The notes below the pieces were generated by a model. That model did no database searches. It was not told the origin of the DNA and saw only the letters and a program-made list of their open reading frames with translations. The translations under genes were made by a program, and so were the position numbers. DNA of 64,000 nt from Qipengyuania vulgaris (GTDB taxonomy: Bacteria > Pseudomonadota > Alphaproteobacteria > Sphingomonadales > Sphingomonadaceae), in assembly GCA_000756795.1 (NCBI GenBank), contig CCSI01000001.1, positions 248,001 to 312,000 on the forward strand. The letters run 5' to 3'. The number at the start of each line of letters is the position of its first letter. Position 1 is the first letter of the stretch. Shown piece by piece: positions 7,606-17,328 of this stretch.

Positions 7606-10600
7606 ATGTCGGTTTTCAAATATCCCATCGTCGCCGTAGGTGCCTCCGCTGGAGGGATCGAGGCCCTGAAGTTGCTCGTCGAGTGCATCCCGTCGGATAC
7701 GAAAGCGAGTTTCGTCATCCTTCAGCATCTCGCCCCCGATCATGAAAGCCAGCTGGTCAGCATACTCTCTCGGTCTGCCAATCTACCGTGCGTCGAGGCG
7801 GAGGAAGATATGTCGGTCGATCCAGGGCATATCTATGTTCTGCCCCCGAACCGCTACCTTCGGATCGTCGATCACGGGCTCTTCGTCGATACTCCCGAAG
7901 ATCCTCGCGGGTCTCGCATGCCGGTCGATTACTTCATGCGCTCGTTGGCAGAGACGGCAGGATCGCAATCGGTTGGCGTAGTGCTTTCCGGCACCGGCAG
8001 CGACGGAACCCTGGGGTTGCGCGCAATCAAGGGTGCTGGGGGTCTCACCTACGCACAGTCCCCCGAGACCGCGCTCTACGATGGGATGCCGCAGTCGGCG
8101 ATCGACAACGACAATGCCGATGAAGTTGGCACGATACCCGAGATTTCCAAGTCGATTGTCGAGTATGCAGAGAGAGCCCAGAAGGAAGGTAGCAAAGGCT
8201 TCAGCCAGGCCGATCTGAAAGGTGTGCTCGCGCTGATGAAAGCGCGCTTGAAATACGACTTCAGCGCTTACAAGGGAGGCACGATCGGAAGGCGTATCCG
8301 TCGCCGGATGAACCTGTTGCGGTTTGCAAAGCTGTCCGAATATGTCGAACATCTGAGATCAGACGCAAATGAGCTTCGACAACTCGCCGATGACATGCTG
8401 ATCAATGTCACCAGCTTCTTTCGTGATGCCGAGGTCTGGCCACAGGTCGACGAAAAAATCGTCGCGCCCCTGATCGAGGCAGCGGGCGACGAACCGATCC
8501 GTATCTGGGTTCCAGCCTGTTCCAGCGGAGAGGAAGTATATACCCTCGCCATCCTGTTCGAGGAGCATTGCGCCAAGCAGTCGAAAGCCTGCGACTGGCA
8601 AATCTTCGCGACCGATCTTGACGAGGACGCAATCGCTCAGGGGCGAGAGGGTATCTACCCGCACAGCATTGCTGCCGACCTTTCTACTGAGCGGCTGCGC
8701 AAGTTCTTCAGGCAGGAAGACAAGCACTACAGGGTGGAGAAACGCCTGCGCGAACGTGTGGTCTTCGCTCAGCAAAACCTGCTCGCCGATCCGCCGTTTT
8801 CACGCCTCGACCTTGTGTCGTGCCGCAACCTGATGATCTATCTCGATAGCGCCCATCAGAAACAGCTGATCGAGACCTTCCACTTCGCGCTCAAGGAAAA
8901 CGGCTATCTGATGCTTGGCACATCGGAGACTGTGCCATCGCAATCGGGTGAGTTCAGGACGATTGCCGGGAAAGCGCACCTCTACCAGCGGAATGCCGGG
9001 CGCTCGGTCGCGCAATTTGCGACGCGCAACAATGCCGAGGCTGGAGCCAATGAGATCCAGCGCTTCTTACAGAAGAGCAGACGGGAGAAAGCCCGTGACC
9101 TTGGCGAACAGGTTCGGCGCGCTTTGCTCGAACGGTATGCGCCCGCCGGTGTGGTCATCGATACCAATGGCGGGATCCACCATTATGTTGGTCCGGTGCG
9201 TCGTTTCGTCGATACGCCCGAAGGCGAGCCGACCAATAACATCTACGACATCCTCCCCGCACCGCTCAGAGCACGTGTGCGTGATGCAGTCCGCCGCCGC
9301 GCCTCGGGTGACGAGCCGGATGGACGCGACGTCGCCGTTCGTTTCCCTGACCGTGACCAGTCGGTTCGTATCGACTGCACCAAAGTCGACGAGGAAGGCG
9401 ACGATGCGCGTTATCTGGTCACCTTCGTCGAAGTCGGCGCAAGCCAGAAGCCCGGCGATGTGCCGGAGAGCGATGACGACGAATATGTCAGCCATCTGGA
9501 GAACGAGCTGGAGATCGTCCGCGAGGATTTGCAGACGACCGTTGAAGAGCTCGAAACATCTAACGAGGAACTAAAGGCTAGCCATGAAGAGGCAATGGCC
9601 TCCAATGAGGAGCTTCAGTCGGCCAATGAGGAGTTGGAAACCAGCCGCGAAGAGTTGCAATCGCTTAATGAAGAGCTTGTCACAGTAAATCACCAACTCG
9701 AAGACAAGATTTTCGAAGTTGAGAAGGCCACCGATGATCTCCGCAACCTTCTCACCTCGACCAGGCTTCCTGTCCTGTTCCTCGATCAGGACCTGAATAT
9801 TTCAAGTTTCACCGCATCGATGACTGGTCTGATAGAATTGCGCGACGGAGACATCGGCAGGCCATTCAGCGATCTCGCAACGAAGATCGACGATCCGGAC
9901 CTCGCGAATGAAGCGCGCGGAGTGCTGGACACTCTGCAACCGGTCGAACGAGAGATTTCGGGTGAACACGACCGAATTTATCTGCGACGCTTGCAGCCCT
10001 ATCGCACCGCCGAGGAAAAGATCGGCGGAGTAGTAGCCACATTCACCGACATTACCGAACAAGCCCATACCTCACGCAGGCTTGTTGCTCGTGAGCGTCA
10101 GGCACGCATTGTCGCTGACCTAAGTCAGACGGCACTTGCGACGCGCGATCTCGGGGAGTTCTTCGATGAAGTCTGCGGCTCTCTGCGTGAAGCCTTGAAC
10201 TGCGACTATTCGAAGGTTCTGCGGCTTGAGAAGGACTTAGACGATTTCCTTGTCACGGCTGGCGCGGGATGGAACTCGGGCTGTGTAGGAACGGCCCGCG
10301 TCGAAAGCGGCAGGCACAGCCAGGCGGGATATACCCTTCAGGAAGAGCATTCCGTCCTGGTTCGCGATCTGCTCAATGAAAAACGGTTCGAAGGACCGTC
10401 CCTGCTGACCGATCACGCAGTGCGTTCGGGTATCAGCACTCTCATCACGGTCGGCGGCAAACCCTGGGGCGTTATCGGACTGCACGATCGCGAGCCGGAT
10501 GCATTCGATGAGGAAGACCTCGCAATCTTGGAATCCGTTTCAAACATCATTTCGATGACGGTTATGCAGGCGACGCGCGAAAGCTTCCTTTCTCGAGAAC

Positions 10601-11973
10601 GCCTCATCCAGTCGCTTGCTATGGGCGTAGCGGAAATGGGCATTTGGACCATGGACGTCGAAACGCGCAACGTGACCTGGGATCAACGCCTTCGCTCCAT
10701 GATCGGCATCGAAAGCGCGAAAACACGCCCCGATGCGGATGATTTTATCTCGCGGATTGCGCCCGAAGACCGGGAAAGGGTCGAAGAGGCACTGGCCAAG
10801 ACCGTTTCCGATGGAGATCCCTTCGACGAGGAGTTTCGTTTCATTCGTCCGGATGGCGAGCTCGTCTGGTTGCTCGGCAAGGGAGAACGCCTGCAACAAG
10901 ATGGCAGGACGACGATACTCGGCATCAATGCCGATGTGACCGAACGCAAGAAGGCTGATGAGCGCACAGAGTTCATGATGCGCGAGCTTGACCACCGGGT
11001 TAAGAACCTTCTCGCGATCATTCTTTCTATAGCCGAGATCACTTCGCGATCGAGTGACGACCTCGAAACATTCAAATCAGACTTCCGGGCCAGGCTCGAT
11101 GCAATGGCTCGCACACACAGTCTGTTGGCAGACGCGCGCTGGTCTGGGACCGATTTACGCACTTTGATCGTCGACGAGGTGGTCAAGCAGGCCGGTGAAG
11201 ATCAGGTGTCCGTGTCCGGCCCCAACGTAGCTATCGCGCCGAGCGCGGCACAGTCCCTGTCAATGTTCTTCCACGAGTTGAACACAAATGCGCACAAATA
11301 TGGTGCCCTCTCGGTTCCCAAGGGTCACGTGGACATCAGGTGGCGCCGTGACGATAAGGACGACCTTCACCTCGTCTGGAAGGAAACGGGCGGGCCGAAG
11401 GTCAAGAAGCCGACCAAGACCGGTTTTGGGACCAAGGTTCTCGGCCAGATTGTCCGGCGTCAATTGTCTGCGGAAACGAAGACATCGTGGAAAGCTAAGG
11501 GCATGGAGCTGACGGCAACCATCCCGTTGCCGAATGTTCTCCCGCCGACAGCAGCGGAATTGCCCGAGCAGGCGCTTGGTGAATATGTTTCCCACGATTG
11601 TCTCGAAGGGAAACGCATCCTCGTGCTCGATGACGAATGGCTCATTGCCGAGCAGCATGCCGAAGTATTTTCAGCCGTCGGAGCGGAAATTGTGGGGCCT
11701 TTCCTTTCCCTTGCCGATGCGATGGCTGAGGAAGCCGAGGCGATCGACCTCGCTATTTTGGATTTCGCTTTGAACGAAGATGATACGGTGCTGCCGCTGG
11801 CCGCGAAGCTGAAGGATGCGGCAGTGCCAATCCTCTTCGTGACCGGATACGGATCGAATACCGACCTCCCGAAGAGGTTCGAGCAGGACATTGTCGTGCC
11901 TAAACCAGCAAGCGCCAATGCCTTGCTTGGCAATGCTGCGCGGCTGGTGTCTCGCCAGGAATTGATGGAATAG
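7606..11973 (+). CDS. Multidomain CheB-CheR-PAS-GAF-PAS-HWE histidine kinase-receiver protein
   Basis: A single 1455-residue signalling protein. In order: a CheB methylesterase domain (1-195; S14 in GASAGG, H41, D133 in GTGSDG all present); a CheR methyltransferase domain (about 200-470; VPACSSGEEVYTLA SAM loop, SCRNLMIYLD); a PAS-like segment (490-620); a coiled coil of repeating EEL/NEEL units (650-715); a PAS domain (about 720-825); a GAF domain (830-990); a PAS domain (990-1115); an HWE kinase with H1130 in ELDHRVKN and the N-box FHELNTNAHKYGAL; and a C-terminal receiver with phospho-acceptor D1386. No methyl-accepting receptor, CheA or CheW lies nearby, so it probably acts in a stress or light-type network rather than flagellar chemotaxis (inference). 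It is followed 4 nt later by a second CheB gene. Confidence 0.95.
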   Translation: MSVFKYPIVAVGASAGGIEALKLLVECIPSDTKASFVILQHLAPDHESQLVSILSRSANLPCVEAEEDMSVDPGHIYVLPPNRYLRIVDHGLFVDTPEDPRGSRMPVDYFMRSLAETAGSQSVGVVLSGTGSDGTLGLRAIKGAGGLTYAQSPETALYDGMPQSAIDNDNADEVGTIPEISKSIVEYAERAQKEGSKGFSQADLKGVLALMKARLKYDFSAYKGGTIGRRIRRRMNLLRFAKLSEYVEHLRSDANELRQLADDMLINVTSFFRDAEVWPQVDEKIVAPLIEAAGDEPIRIWVPACSSGEEVYTLAILFEEHCAKQSKACDWQIFATDLDEDAIAQGREGIYPHSIAADLSTERLRKFFRQEDKHYRVEKRLRERVVFAQQNLLADPPFSRLDLVSCRNLMIYLDSAHQKQLIETFHFALKENGYLMLGTSETVPSQSGEFRTIAGKAHLYQRNAGRSVAQFATRNNAEAGANEIQRFLQKSRREKARDLGEQVRRALLERYAPAGVVIDTNGGIHHYVGPVRRFVDTPEGEPTNNIYDILPAPLRARVRDAVRRRASGDEPDGRDVAVRFPDRDQSVRIDCTKVDEEGDDARYLVTFVEVGASQKPGDVPESDDDEYVSHLENELEIVREDLQTTVEELETSNEELKASHEEAMASNEELQSANEELETSREELQSLNEELVTVNHQLEDKIFEVEKATDDLRNLLTSTRLPVLFLDQDLNISSFTASMTGLIELRDGDIGRPFSDLATKIDDPDLANEARGVLDTLQPVEREISGEHDRIYLRRLQPYRTAEEKIGGVVATFTDITEQAHTSRRLVARERQARIVADLSQTALATRDLGEFFDEVCGSLREALNCDYSKVLRLEKDLDDFLVTAGAGWNSGCVGTARVESGRHSQAGYTLQEEHSVLVRDLLNEKRFEGPSLLTDHAVRSGISTLITVGGKPWGVIGLHDREPDAFDEEDLAILESVSNIISMTVMQATRESFLSRERLIQSLAMGVAEMGIWTMDVETRNVTWDQRLRSMIGIESAKTRPDADDFISRIAPEDRERVEEALAKTVSDGDPFDEEFRFIRPDGELVWLLGKGERLQQDGRTTILGINADVTERKKADERTEFMMRELDHRVKNLLAIILSIAEITSRSSDDLETFKSDFRARLDAMARTHSLLADARWSGTDLRTLIVDEVVKQAGEDQVSVSGPNVAIAPSAAQSLSMFFHELNTNAHKYGALSVPKGHVDIRWRRDDKDDLHLVWKETGGPKVKKPTKTGFGTKVLGQIVRRQLSAETKTSWKAKGMELTATIPLPNVLPPTAAELPEQALGEYVSHDCLEGKRILVLDDEWLIAEQHAEVFSAVGAEIVGPFLSLADAMAEEAEAIDLAILDFALNEDDTVLPLAAKLKDAAVPILFVTGYGSNTDLPKRFEQDIVVPKPASANALLGNAARLVSRQELME

Positions 11974-11977
11974 ATGT

Positions 11978-12967
11978 ATGAGCACCAGGCGTCGCAATCT
12001 GATTGGCATAGGCGGAAGCGCCGGGGCGGTGCCCGCATTGATAGAGCTTCTCGGCGAATTCGATCCAAAGGAAGATGCCACGGTGTTTCTTGTGGTCCAT
12101 CGTTCCAATGAGTCCCAGCATCTGAAGTCGATCATCGAGCGCGCCTCGAAGCTGGAAGTGTGCGAGCCTGACGATTGTGAGCCGATGAGGACAAACTGCC
12201 TCTATATCGCTCGCCCCGACTGCCACATGATGATCGGCGAGAATCACATTCATTTGCGCCACGGCCCGCGCGAGAACAATTTCCGACCTGCAATCGACCC
12301 GCTGTTTCGCAGCCTTGCGGTCTTCGGTTCGACACGCGCTGTCGGGGTGGTTTTGTCCGGTTATCTCGACGACGGTGCGGCCGGTGCGCGCGCCATCATG
12401 GGGAATGGCGGCAAGATCATGGTGCAAGATCCCGCCGAGGCGATGTCACCGGACATGCCGCGCGCTGCCATCAGCGCCGTGGGAGAGCCCAACGCGATCC
12501 TTTCACCAAAGGAGCTAGGCGTCAGGCTATCCGAAGTGGTTTGTGAAGAAGCGGAACCGCACCGGAAAGTGGATCGGGCCGTGAAACTGGAAATGATGAT
12601 AGCCGGACTGGAGAAGGCCAGCATGGCGAGCGAAGAAAGTCTGGGTGAACTCAGCCCCTACAACTGCCCCGATTGCAACGGGGTGCTCTGGGAAATCGAA
12701 GACGGTCCGATGACGCGCTATCGCTGTCACACCGGTCATGCCTACACCAGCCGATCACTGGAGCAGCGGCAGGATGAAATGCTGGAGCGCAGCCTGTTCG
12801 ACAGTCTGAGGGCATGCCGTGAACGGGCCAATTTCGTCCGCAGTCTGGCCGAGCGCGACGAGGCAAATCGACAGCGCTGGACTGCGCGCGCCGAAGGTTA
12901 TGAACGCGACTGCGTATTACTCGAAGACCTGATCAAGGAACGAAATCCCGTCTCTGCGTCGAGTTAA
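11978..12967 (+). CDS. Stand-alone CheB-type methylesterase with C-terminal zinc-ribbon-like segment
   Basis: A 329-residue protein. Residues 1-190 form a CheB catalytic domain with Ser14 (GIGGSAGA), a His in LVVHRSN and an Asp in LSGYLDDGAAG. There is no receiver domain, unlike classical CheB. The C-terminal part has a YNCPDCNGVLWE / YRCHTGHAYT pair that looks like a Cys/His metal-binding ribbon, then a helical tail. It starts 4 nt after the large CheB-CheR kinase gene and must be co-transcribed. A substrate cannot be assigned as no MCP is present in the window; it may act on the partner protein. Confidence 0.88.
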   Translation: MSTRRRNLIGIGGSAGAVPALIELLGEFDPKEDATVFLVVHRSNESQHLKSIIERASKLEVCEPDDCEPMRTNCLYIARPDCHMMIGENHIHLRHGPRENNFRPAIDPLFRSLAVFGSTRAVGVVLSGYLDDGAAGARAIMGNGGKIMVQDPAEAMSPDMPRAAISAVGEPNAILSPKELGVRLSEVVCEEAEPHRKVDRAVKLEMMIAGLEKASMASEESLGELSPYNCPDCNGVLWEIEDGPMTRYRCHTGHAYTSRSLEQRQDEMLERSLFDSLRACRERANFVRSLAERDEANRQRWTARAEGYERDCVLLEDLIKERNPVSASS

Positions 12968-12972
12968 AAGGG

Positions 12973-13179
12973 TTAGCTGACCCGCCAATAGCTGTCGCCG
13001 TCTTTGCCAAACCTGGAGAGATTTACGACGTGATTGTCGTCGTCCAGCAATTCGAAATCCGAACACTCGGAAGACTTACTGGCATTCTCAAGTAGGCTGC
13101 CAATATCCGCAGCGTCCTCTTGGCCCGTTAATTTGCGACTGGCATTGCGCGCCGACTCGCGCAGCGTGAATTTTCCCAT
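12973..13179 (-). CDS. Small hypothetical protein
   Basis: A 68-residue soluble acidic protein (MGKFTLRESARNASRKLTGQ at its start, ending GDSYWRVS). It has a good ribosome site, GGAGGGGAG, about 9 nt before the ATG at 13179, and coding-like composition. No family recognised. It is convergent with the CheB gene, 5 nt from its stop. Confidence 0.6.
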   Translation of the reverse strand: MGKFTLRESARNASRKLTGQEDAADIGSLLENASKSSECSDFELLDDDNHVVNLSRFGKDGDSYWRVS

Positions 13180-13626
13180 ACGACCGACTCCCCTCCAGCC
13201 CGCAGAATGTTACGATTCTCTCAAATGGTCGATAACATTTGTGAATTGCGTTCGGACGTTCGCACAACGAGTTTTACAATTTCATGGCTTCCTTACGGTT
13301 CGGACAAAAGCGCCGTCCATCGAACACTTGCCAGCAATTGATTATGTAAGTCCGCAAGAGTGAACGGACTGCTTTTAGGCATATTGACCACCCTGTCGAA
13401 TGACCGTCATGAGGGCGCAAAGCTGCCACTATTCCCATGTCTTATCGCGCATGATGGTTGAGGGGACAGTCGATACCCCGTGGATAACCTTAGAAGGCCA
13501 TCGGGGGAGGGGGTATCAGTGGGGGTAATAACTGTCGGGTATAGAAAATATTCTAGTATTTACAGCTGTATATGGCGGTTATTCCTGTCCCTCCTCCGCT
13601 ACCATTCTTCAAAAATGGTCGGCCTT
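13180..13626. other. Long intergenic region with short palindromes
   Basis: About 450 bases with no credible gene on either strand; AT-richer than the flanks. It contains TACAGCTGTA (13561-13570, perfect palindrome) and a hairpin ACCATT/AATGGT at 13601-13619 that lies just after the glycosyltransferase stop on the minus strand. It must also hold the promoter of the small gene ending at 12973. No -35/-10 can be assigned with confidence. Confidence 0.4.
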
Positions 13627-14427
13627 TCAGCCCTCGTATTCCATCACCTTCACACGCTTGTCCGAGTGGCGCAGCGCCACCATCAGCGCGTGCGGCGTGG
13701 TGGTGAGATAGCGCCAGAACAGCGCGCGGGGCTGGGTGGCCATGCGGTGGACCCATTCGAGGCCCTTGTCCTGCATCCATTGGGGAGCGCGGCTGTAATC
13801 GCCGGTGATGAAGTTGAAACAGCCGCCGCAGGTGATGGTCCAGACTGCGTCGAGCCGGTCCTTGTACTGGGCACAGAACTTCTGCTCGAGCGGCTTGCCG
13901 AGGCCGACCCAGAGGAAATCGGGCTTCTTGTCCGAAATGTCGGCGAGGATTTCCTCTTCGCGTCCTTTGAAGAAACCGTGGTGGCGGCCGACGATCTGGA
14001 GGCGCGGGTACATCTTCTCGAGTAGTCGCGCGCATTCGGCATTGGTCTCTTCCGGACCGCCAAGCAGGTAAAAGGTGCGCCCGCTCTCCTCGCATGCCTT
14101 GGCGAAGTCGTGAATCATGTCGGTGGTCGGCGCGCGCTCGGGAATAGTTTCCGCGCAACATTTTTCCGACATATTGACGATGAACTGGCCGTCGGCGTGG
14201 ATGACATCACCGTGGTCGAGCGCAGCGCGGAATTCGGGATTGGTGCGCGCCAGAGAAATGCCTTGGCCGTTGGAATCGAAAATCAGGCGGGTGCGCGCGC
14301 GGCCATGCTTGTCGGCATGATCCGCATCCGCATGCGCGGCATCGACGAAATCCTGCCGGCTGGCCGCGGCGACCCACTGGTCGGCGACACGCACATGCCG
14401 GATTGGCGTCCAAACGTTCTCGGTCAT
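13627..14427 (-). CDS. WecG/TagA/CpsF-family glycosyltransferase
   Basis: A 266-residue cytoplasmic-face glycosyltransferase of the family that transfers ManNAc-type sugars to lipid-linked acceptors in capsule, teichoic-acid or enterobacterial common antigen synthesis. Visible family marks: the early Asp/Asn region (LIFDSNGQGISLARTNPEFR), HADGQFIVNMS, FYLLGGPEETN, the DFLWVGLGKPLEQKF block and the C-terminal GGCFNFITGDYSRAPQWMQD / GLEWVHRM motif. No other polysaccharide gene is nearby, so its acceptor is unknown. Start ATG 14427 gives the usual length. Confidence 0.9.
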   Translation of the reverse strand: MTENVWTPIRHVRVADQWVAAASRQDFVDAAHADADHADKHGRARTRLIFDSNGQGISLARTNPEFRAALDHGDVIHADGQFIVNMSEKCCAETIPERAPTTDMIHDFAKACEESGRTFYLLGGPEETNAECARLLEKMYPRLQIVGRHHGFFKGREEEILADISDKKPDFLWVGLGKPLEQKFCAQYKDRLDAVWTITCGGCFNFITGDYSRAPQWMQDKGLEWVHRMATQPRALFWRYLTTTPHALMVALRHSDKRVKVMEYEG

Positions 14428-14466
14428 CAGACCCCTCGGTGAATTTCGGAAAGACCCCTGCCGGGT

Positions 14467-15975
14467 TCATGCCGGCATCTGCCAGACCCCCATGCCCGCT
14501 TCGTCGCGGACTATCAATCCCGGGGTTCCAACGGGCTCGTCCCTGCCGCCCGTCAGTAAAGAAATCGTAGCTTCGTCGCTGGCGGGTACGCGGGCGAGAG
14601 TGCGGGAGCCTTGTGGCGTACGCGCGACGATGACCCCCGATCGAACCGCGCCGTCACGGGCGTAGTGCACGGTGTAGGTCTCGATTATCGCTTCTCCAGC
14701 ATAATCCTCGTCGAGTTCGGGGATGTCGCCGCGACGCTCGTCCGCCTCGCGCTGGAAGCTGAAGTCTTGCGGGAAGCGCGCTCCGGTGGGCGCTCCGGAC
14801 AGCAGGATGGTGTGATTGTGTGTCGCGTAGCCACCATTGGCAAAAAGCAGGCCCTTGTCCTCGGTCCCGCGCAGGCGAAGCACCATCTCGGCCACCGCGT
14901 GGCTCATGTAATTGCCGATCGGGCCGCCGCCGAAGGTGAGCCCTCCGAAGACGGTCGCGGGTCTGTCGAGCGGCCAGCCGAGCACGCGGCGCGCCATTTT
15001 GGGGACACAAGGGAAGCAGGAGTAGAGCTCGACATGGGCGACGTCTCCGACCGTCACCTCGTTCAAAGCCAGCGTCTCTTCGATCGAGGTCGCAAGGCTG
15101 TGCGAGAAATCGTAGCGGTCCCGGGCGAGAAAGTTGGCATCCTTGTGAGCGGCGGCGCCATGGCCGACGAATACCAGCCTATCCTCTCTGACGCCCCGTT
15201 CGCGCGCCTCGGCGAGGCTGGTCACGAGAAAACCCGCTCCCTGGTTTACCGCAGAATTGGCGACCTGCAATTTCGTATAGGGAAAGGCAATCGGGCGATT
15301 GTCGGGCGAGGGGGTGACGACTTCCTCGGCAGTGACTTCCTCGCGAATCCATGCGCTGTCGTTGCCCGCCGCAACCTCGCTCATCCGCGACCAGATTTCG
15401 CCGCTTTCCGCCTGTCCTTCTGCCAGGGTCTGGCCATAGGCGGCGCGGCCCGCGTTCTCGTAAAGCGGATAGACATCGGTCGGCACGACAAGACCGTAGC
15501 TTTGCGCATAGCCGGTGCGCTTGCGGTGGCTCGCATCGCGAAGGGCGTTGGGTTTCTCGCCGTCTTCGCGCGGTTTGAGTGCGGCCAGCCTGGCTGCGGT
15601 CCGCAGCGCCTCTCCGCCTGTGACGGCGCAAACTGTCGCTTCATCGCGCGCGATGCGGTTGGCGGCCTCGTGGAGGAGAAGGATCGGGCTGTCGCCGCTC
15701 GGCATGGCGGTTTGCATGCGATGAGGCGGGTCGATGCCAAGCATTTCGGCGAGCGCGCCATCGACCGGATTTAGTTGCGGCCATGCGAGCTGCGCCACCA
15801 CTGCCAGCGAATCGCATGTCGCGAGCCAGCCGCCGCCGGCATCCTCGTCTGCCCGCCGTAGCGCCGCTTCCATCAGGCCGATGGGGTCGAGCCCGTCGCC
15901 GGGGTTCTCCGGCCGGTCGTTGATCTGGCCGACGCCGATGATGACGGGGGTCTTGCGCGGGTCCGTTTCGCTCAT
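14467..15975 (-). CDS. Thiolase-superfamily acetyl-CoA acetyltransferase-like protein
   Basis: A 502-residue member of the thiolase-like family often labelled acetyl-CoA acetyltransferase; the N-terminus TPVIIGVGQINDRPENPG is diagnostic of this subgroup. It has the two-domain thiolase layout, with VCAVTGGEALR near residue 140 and FGGLTFGGGPIGNYMSHAVA near 350, and an additional C-terminal beta domain of about 100 residues as in long members. The canonical thiolase active-site cysteines are not obvious, so condensation or thiolysis should not be assumed. It ends 39 nt upstream of the glycosyltransferase start and may be co-transcribed with it. Confidence 0.82.
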   Translation of the reverse strand: MSETDPRKTPVIIGVGQINDRPENPGDGLDPIGLMEAALRRADEDAGGGWLATCDSLAVVAQLAWPQLNPVDGALAEMLGIDPPHRMQTAMPSGDSPILLLHEAANRIARDEATVCAVTGGEALRTAARLAALKPREDGEKPNALRDASHRKRTGYAQSYGLVVPTDVYPLYENAGRAAYGQTLAEGQAESGEIWSRMSEVAAGNDSAWIREEVTAEEVVTPSPDNRPIAFPYTKLQVANSAVNQGAGFLVTSLAEARERGVREDRLVFVGHGAAAHKDANFLARDRYDFSHSLATSIEETLALNEVTVGDVAHVELYSCFPCVPKMARRVLGWPLDRPATVFGGLTFGGGPIGNYMSHAVAEMVLRLRGTEDKGLLFANGGYATHNHTILLSGAPTGARFPQDFSFQREADERRGDIPELDEDYAGEAIIETYTVHYARDGAVRSGVIVARTPQGSRTLARVPASDEATISLLTGGRDEPVGTPGLIVRDEAGMGVWQMPA

Positions 15976-16021
15976 GCGCCAAGGCTTAGCGAGGCGGAAC
16001 GGTTTGGCAAAGGAGGGAGGC

Positions 16022-16096
<75 letters not shown>

Positions 16097-16176
16097 GCAG
16101 CGAGGCGCTCCTATAACGCCCTTGGCGGATATGTGAAGGGGTAGCGGGGGCGAATTTGTTCGGCGATAGTTGAAGC

Positions 16177-17328
16177 ATGACCGACCTTGCGACCGCCCGC
16201 TCGATTCTCGAAACGCTCGTCGCTTTCGACACGACATCCTCGCGCAGCAATCTGGCGCTTATCGAGTGGGTCGAGGACTATCTCTCGCAGCATGGCGTGG
16301 CCTCTACGCGAGTCCCCGACGAAACGGGGAAGAAGGCCAATCTCTTCGCGACCTGCGGGCCGCAAGGGGAGGGCGGGGTTATCCTGTCGGGCCATAGCGA
16401 TGTCGTACCGGTGGACGGGCAGGCGTGGAGCAGCGACCCGTGGACCGTGCGCGAGGCGGACTGCAAGCTCTTCGGGCGCGGGACGTGCGACATGAAGGGG
16501 TTTATCGCGCTGGCGCTGGCCTATGTGCCGCGCTTCGTGGCGGGCAGGAGGCCGGTCCATCTCGCCATCAGCTATGACGAGGAAGTCGGCTGCAAGGGCG
16601 CGCCTGCGATGATCGAGCGCATTGCTGCCGAAATCCCGGCGCCGAAGCTCGCCATCGTAGGTGAGCCGAGCCTGATGCGGATCATTACGGGCCACAAGGG
16701 TATCAAGACGTTCGAGGTGAACGTCCGCGGGCACGAGGCGCACAGTTCGCTCGTCGATAACGGGATTTCGGCCAACATGGTGGCAGTGCAATTGATGGCG
16801 CTGCTTGCTGAAATTGCCGAGGACCTGAAAGAGAAGGCCGACGCCGGAAACGGCTTCGACCCGCCTCAGGCCACATTGACTATCGGCATTATGCAGGGCG
16901 GGACCGCGGCCAATATCCTGGCCGGCCATGCGCATTTCCTATTCGACCTGCGCAGTCCGCCCGGTGTCGATGCCGACGCGGCGCTCGAACCGTTCCGGAA
17001 GCTGTACGCCGAACTCGATGCCGAGATGAAGTCGCGCTTTACCGGCACCGGCATCAGCGTCACCCAGCGGTCCGATTCTCCGCCGATGACTGCGCAGGGT
17101 AGCGAAGATGCGGTAGCCTTCGTGCGCAAGCTGACAGGCGAGAACACGCCGCCTGCCCAAGTCGCCTATGCGGCCGAGGGCGGGCAATTCCAGCAGGCCG
17201 GTTTCCCGACCGTCATCTGCGGCCCGGGCTCCATCGAACAGGCGCACCAGCCCGACGAGTGGATTGCCCTTTCCCAGCTGGAGGCGGGCGCCCGTTTCAT
17301 GGAGCTTCTCGCCGCCGAACTGGCCTAA
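16177..17328 (+). CDS. argE: Acetylornithine deacetylase
   Basis: A 383-residue M20 metallopeptidase-family enzyme that removes the acetyl group from N-acetylornithine in arginine synthesis. Metal-site motifs are present: SGHSDVVPV (first His/Asp), GRGTCDMKG (bridging Asp), DEEVGCKG (catalytic Glu-Glu), VGEPS and the late His in EQAHQPDEW. The dimerisation domain lies at about 170-290. Length and motifs fit ArgE better than DapE. It is monocistronic here; the stop overlaps that of the convergent GST gene by 4 nt. Confidence 0.92.
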   Translation: MTDLATARSILETLVAFDTTSSRSNLALIEWVEDYLSQHGVASTRVPDETGKKANLFATCGPQGEGGVILSGHSDVVPVDGQAWSSDPWTVREADCKLFGRGTCDMKGFIALALAYVPRFVAGRRPVHLAISYDEEVGCKGAPAMIERIAAEIPAPKLAIVGEPSLMRIITGHKGIKTFEVNVRGHEAHSSLVDNGISANMVAVQLMALLAEIAEDLKEKADAGNGFDPPQATLTIGIMQGGTAANILAGHAHFLFDLRSPPGVDADAALEPFRKLYAELDAEMKSRFTGTGISVTQRSDSPPMTAQGSEDAVAFVRKLTGENTPPAQVAYAAEGGQFQQAGFPTVICGPGSIEQAHQPDEWIALSQLEAGARFMELLAAELA

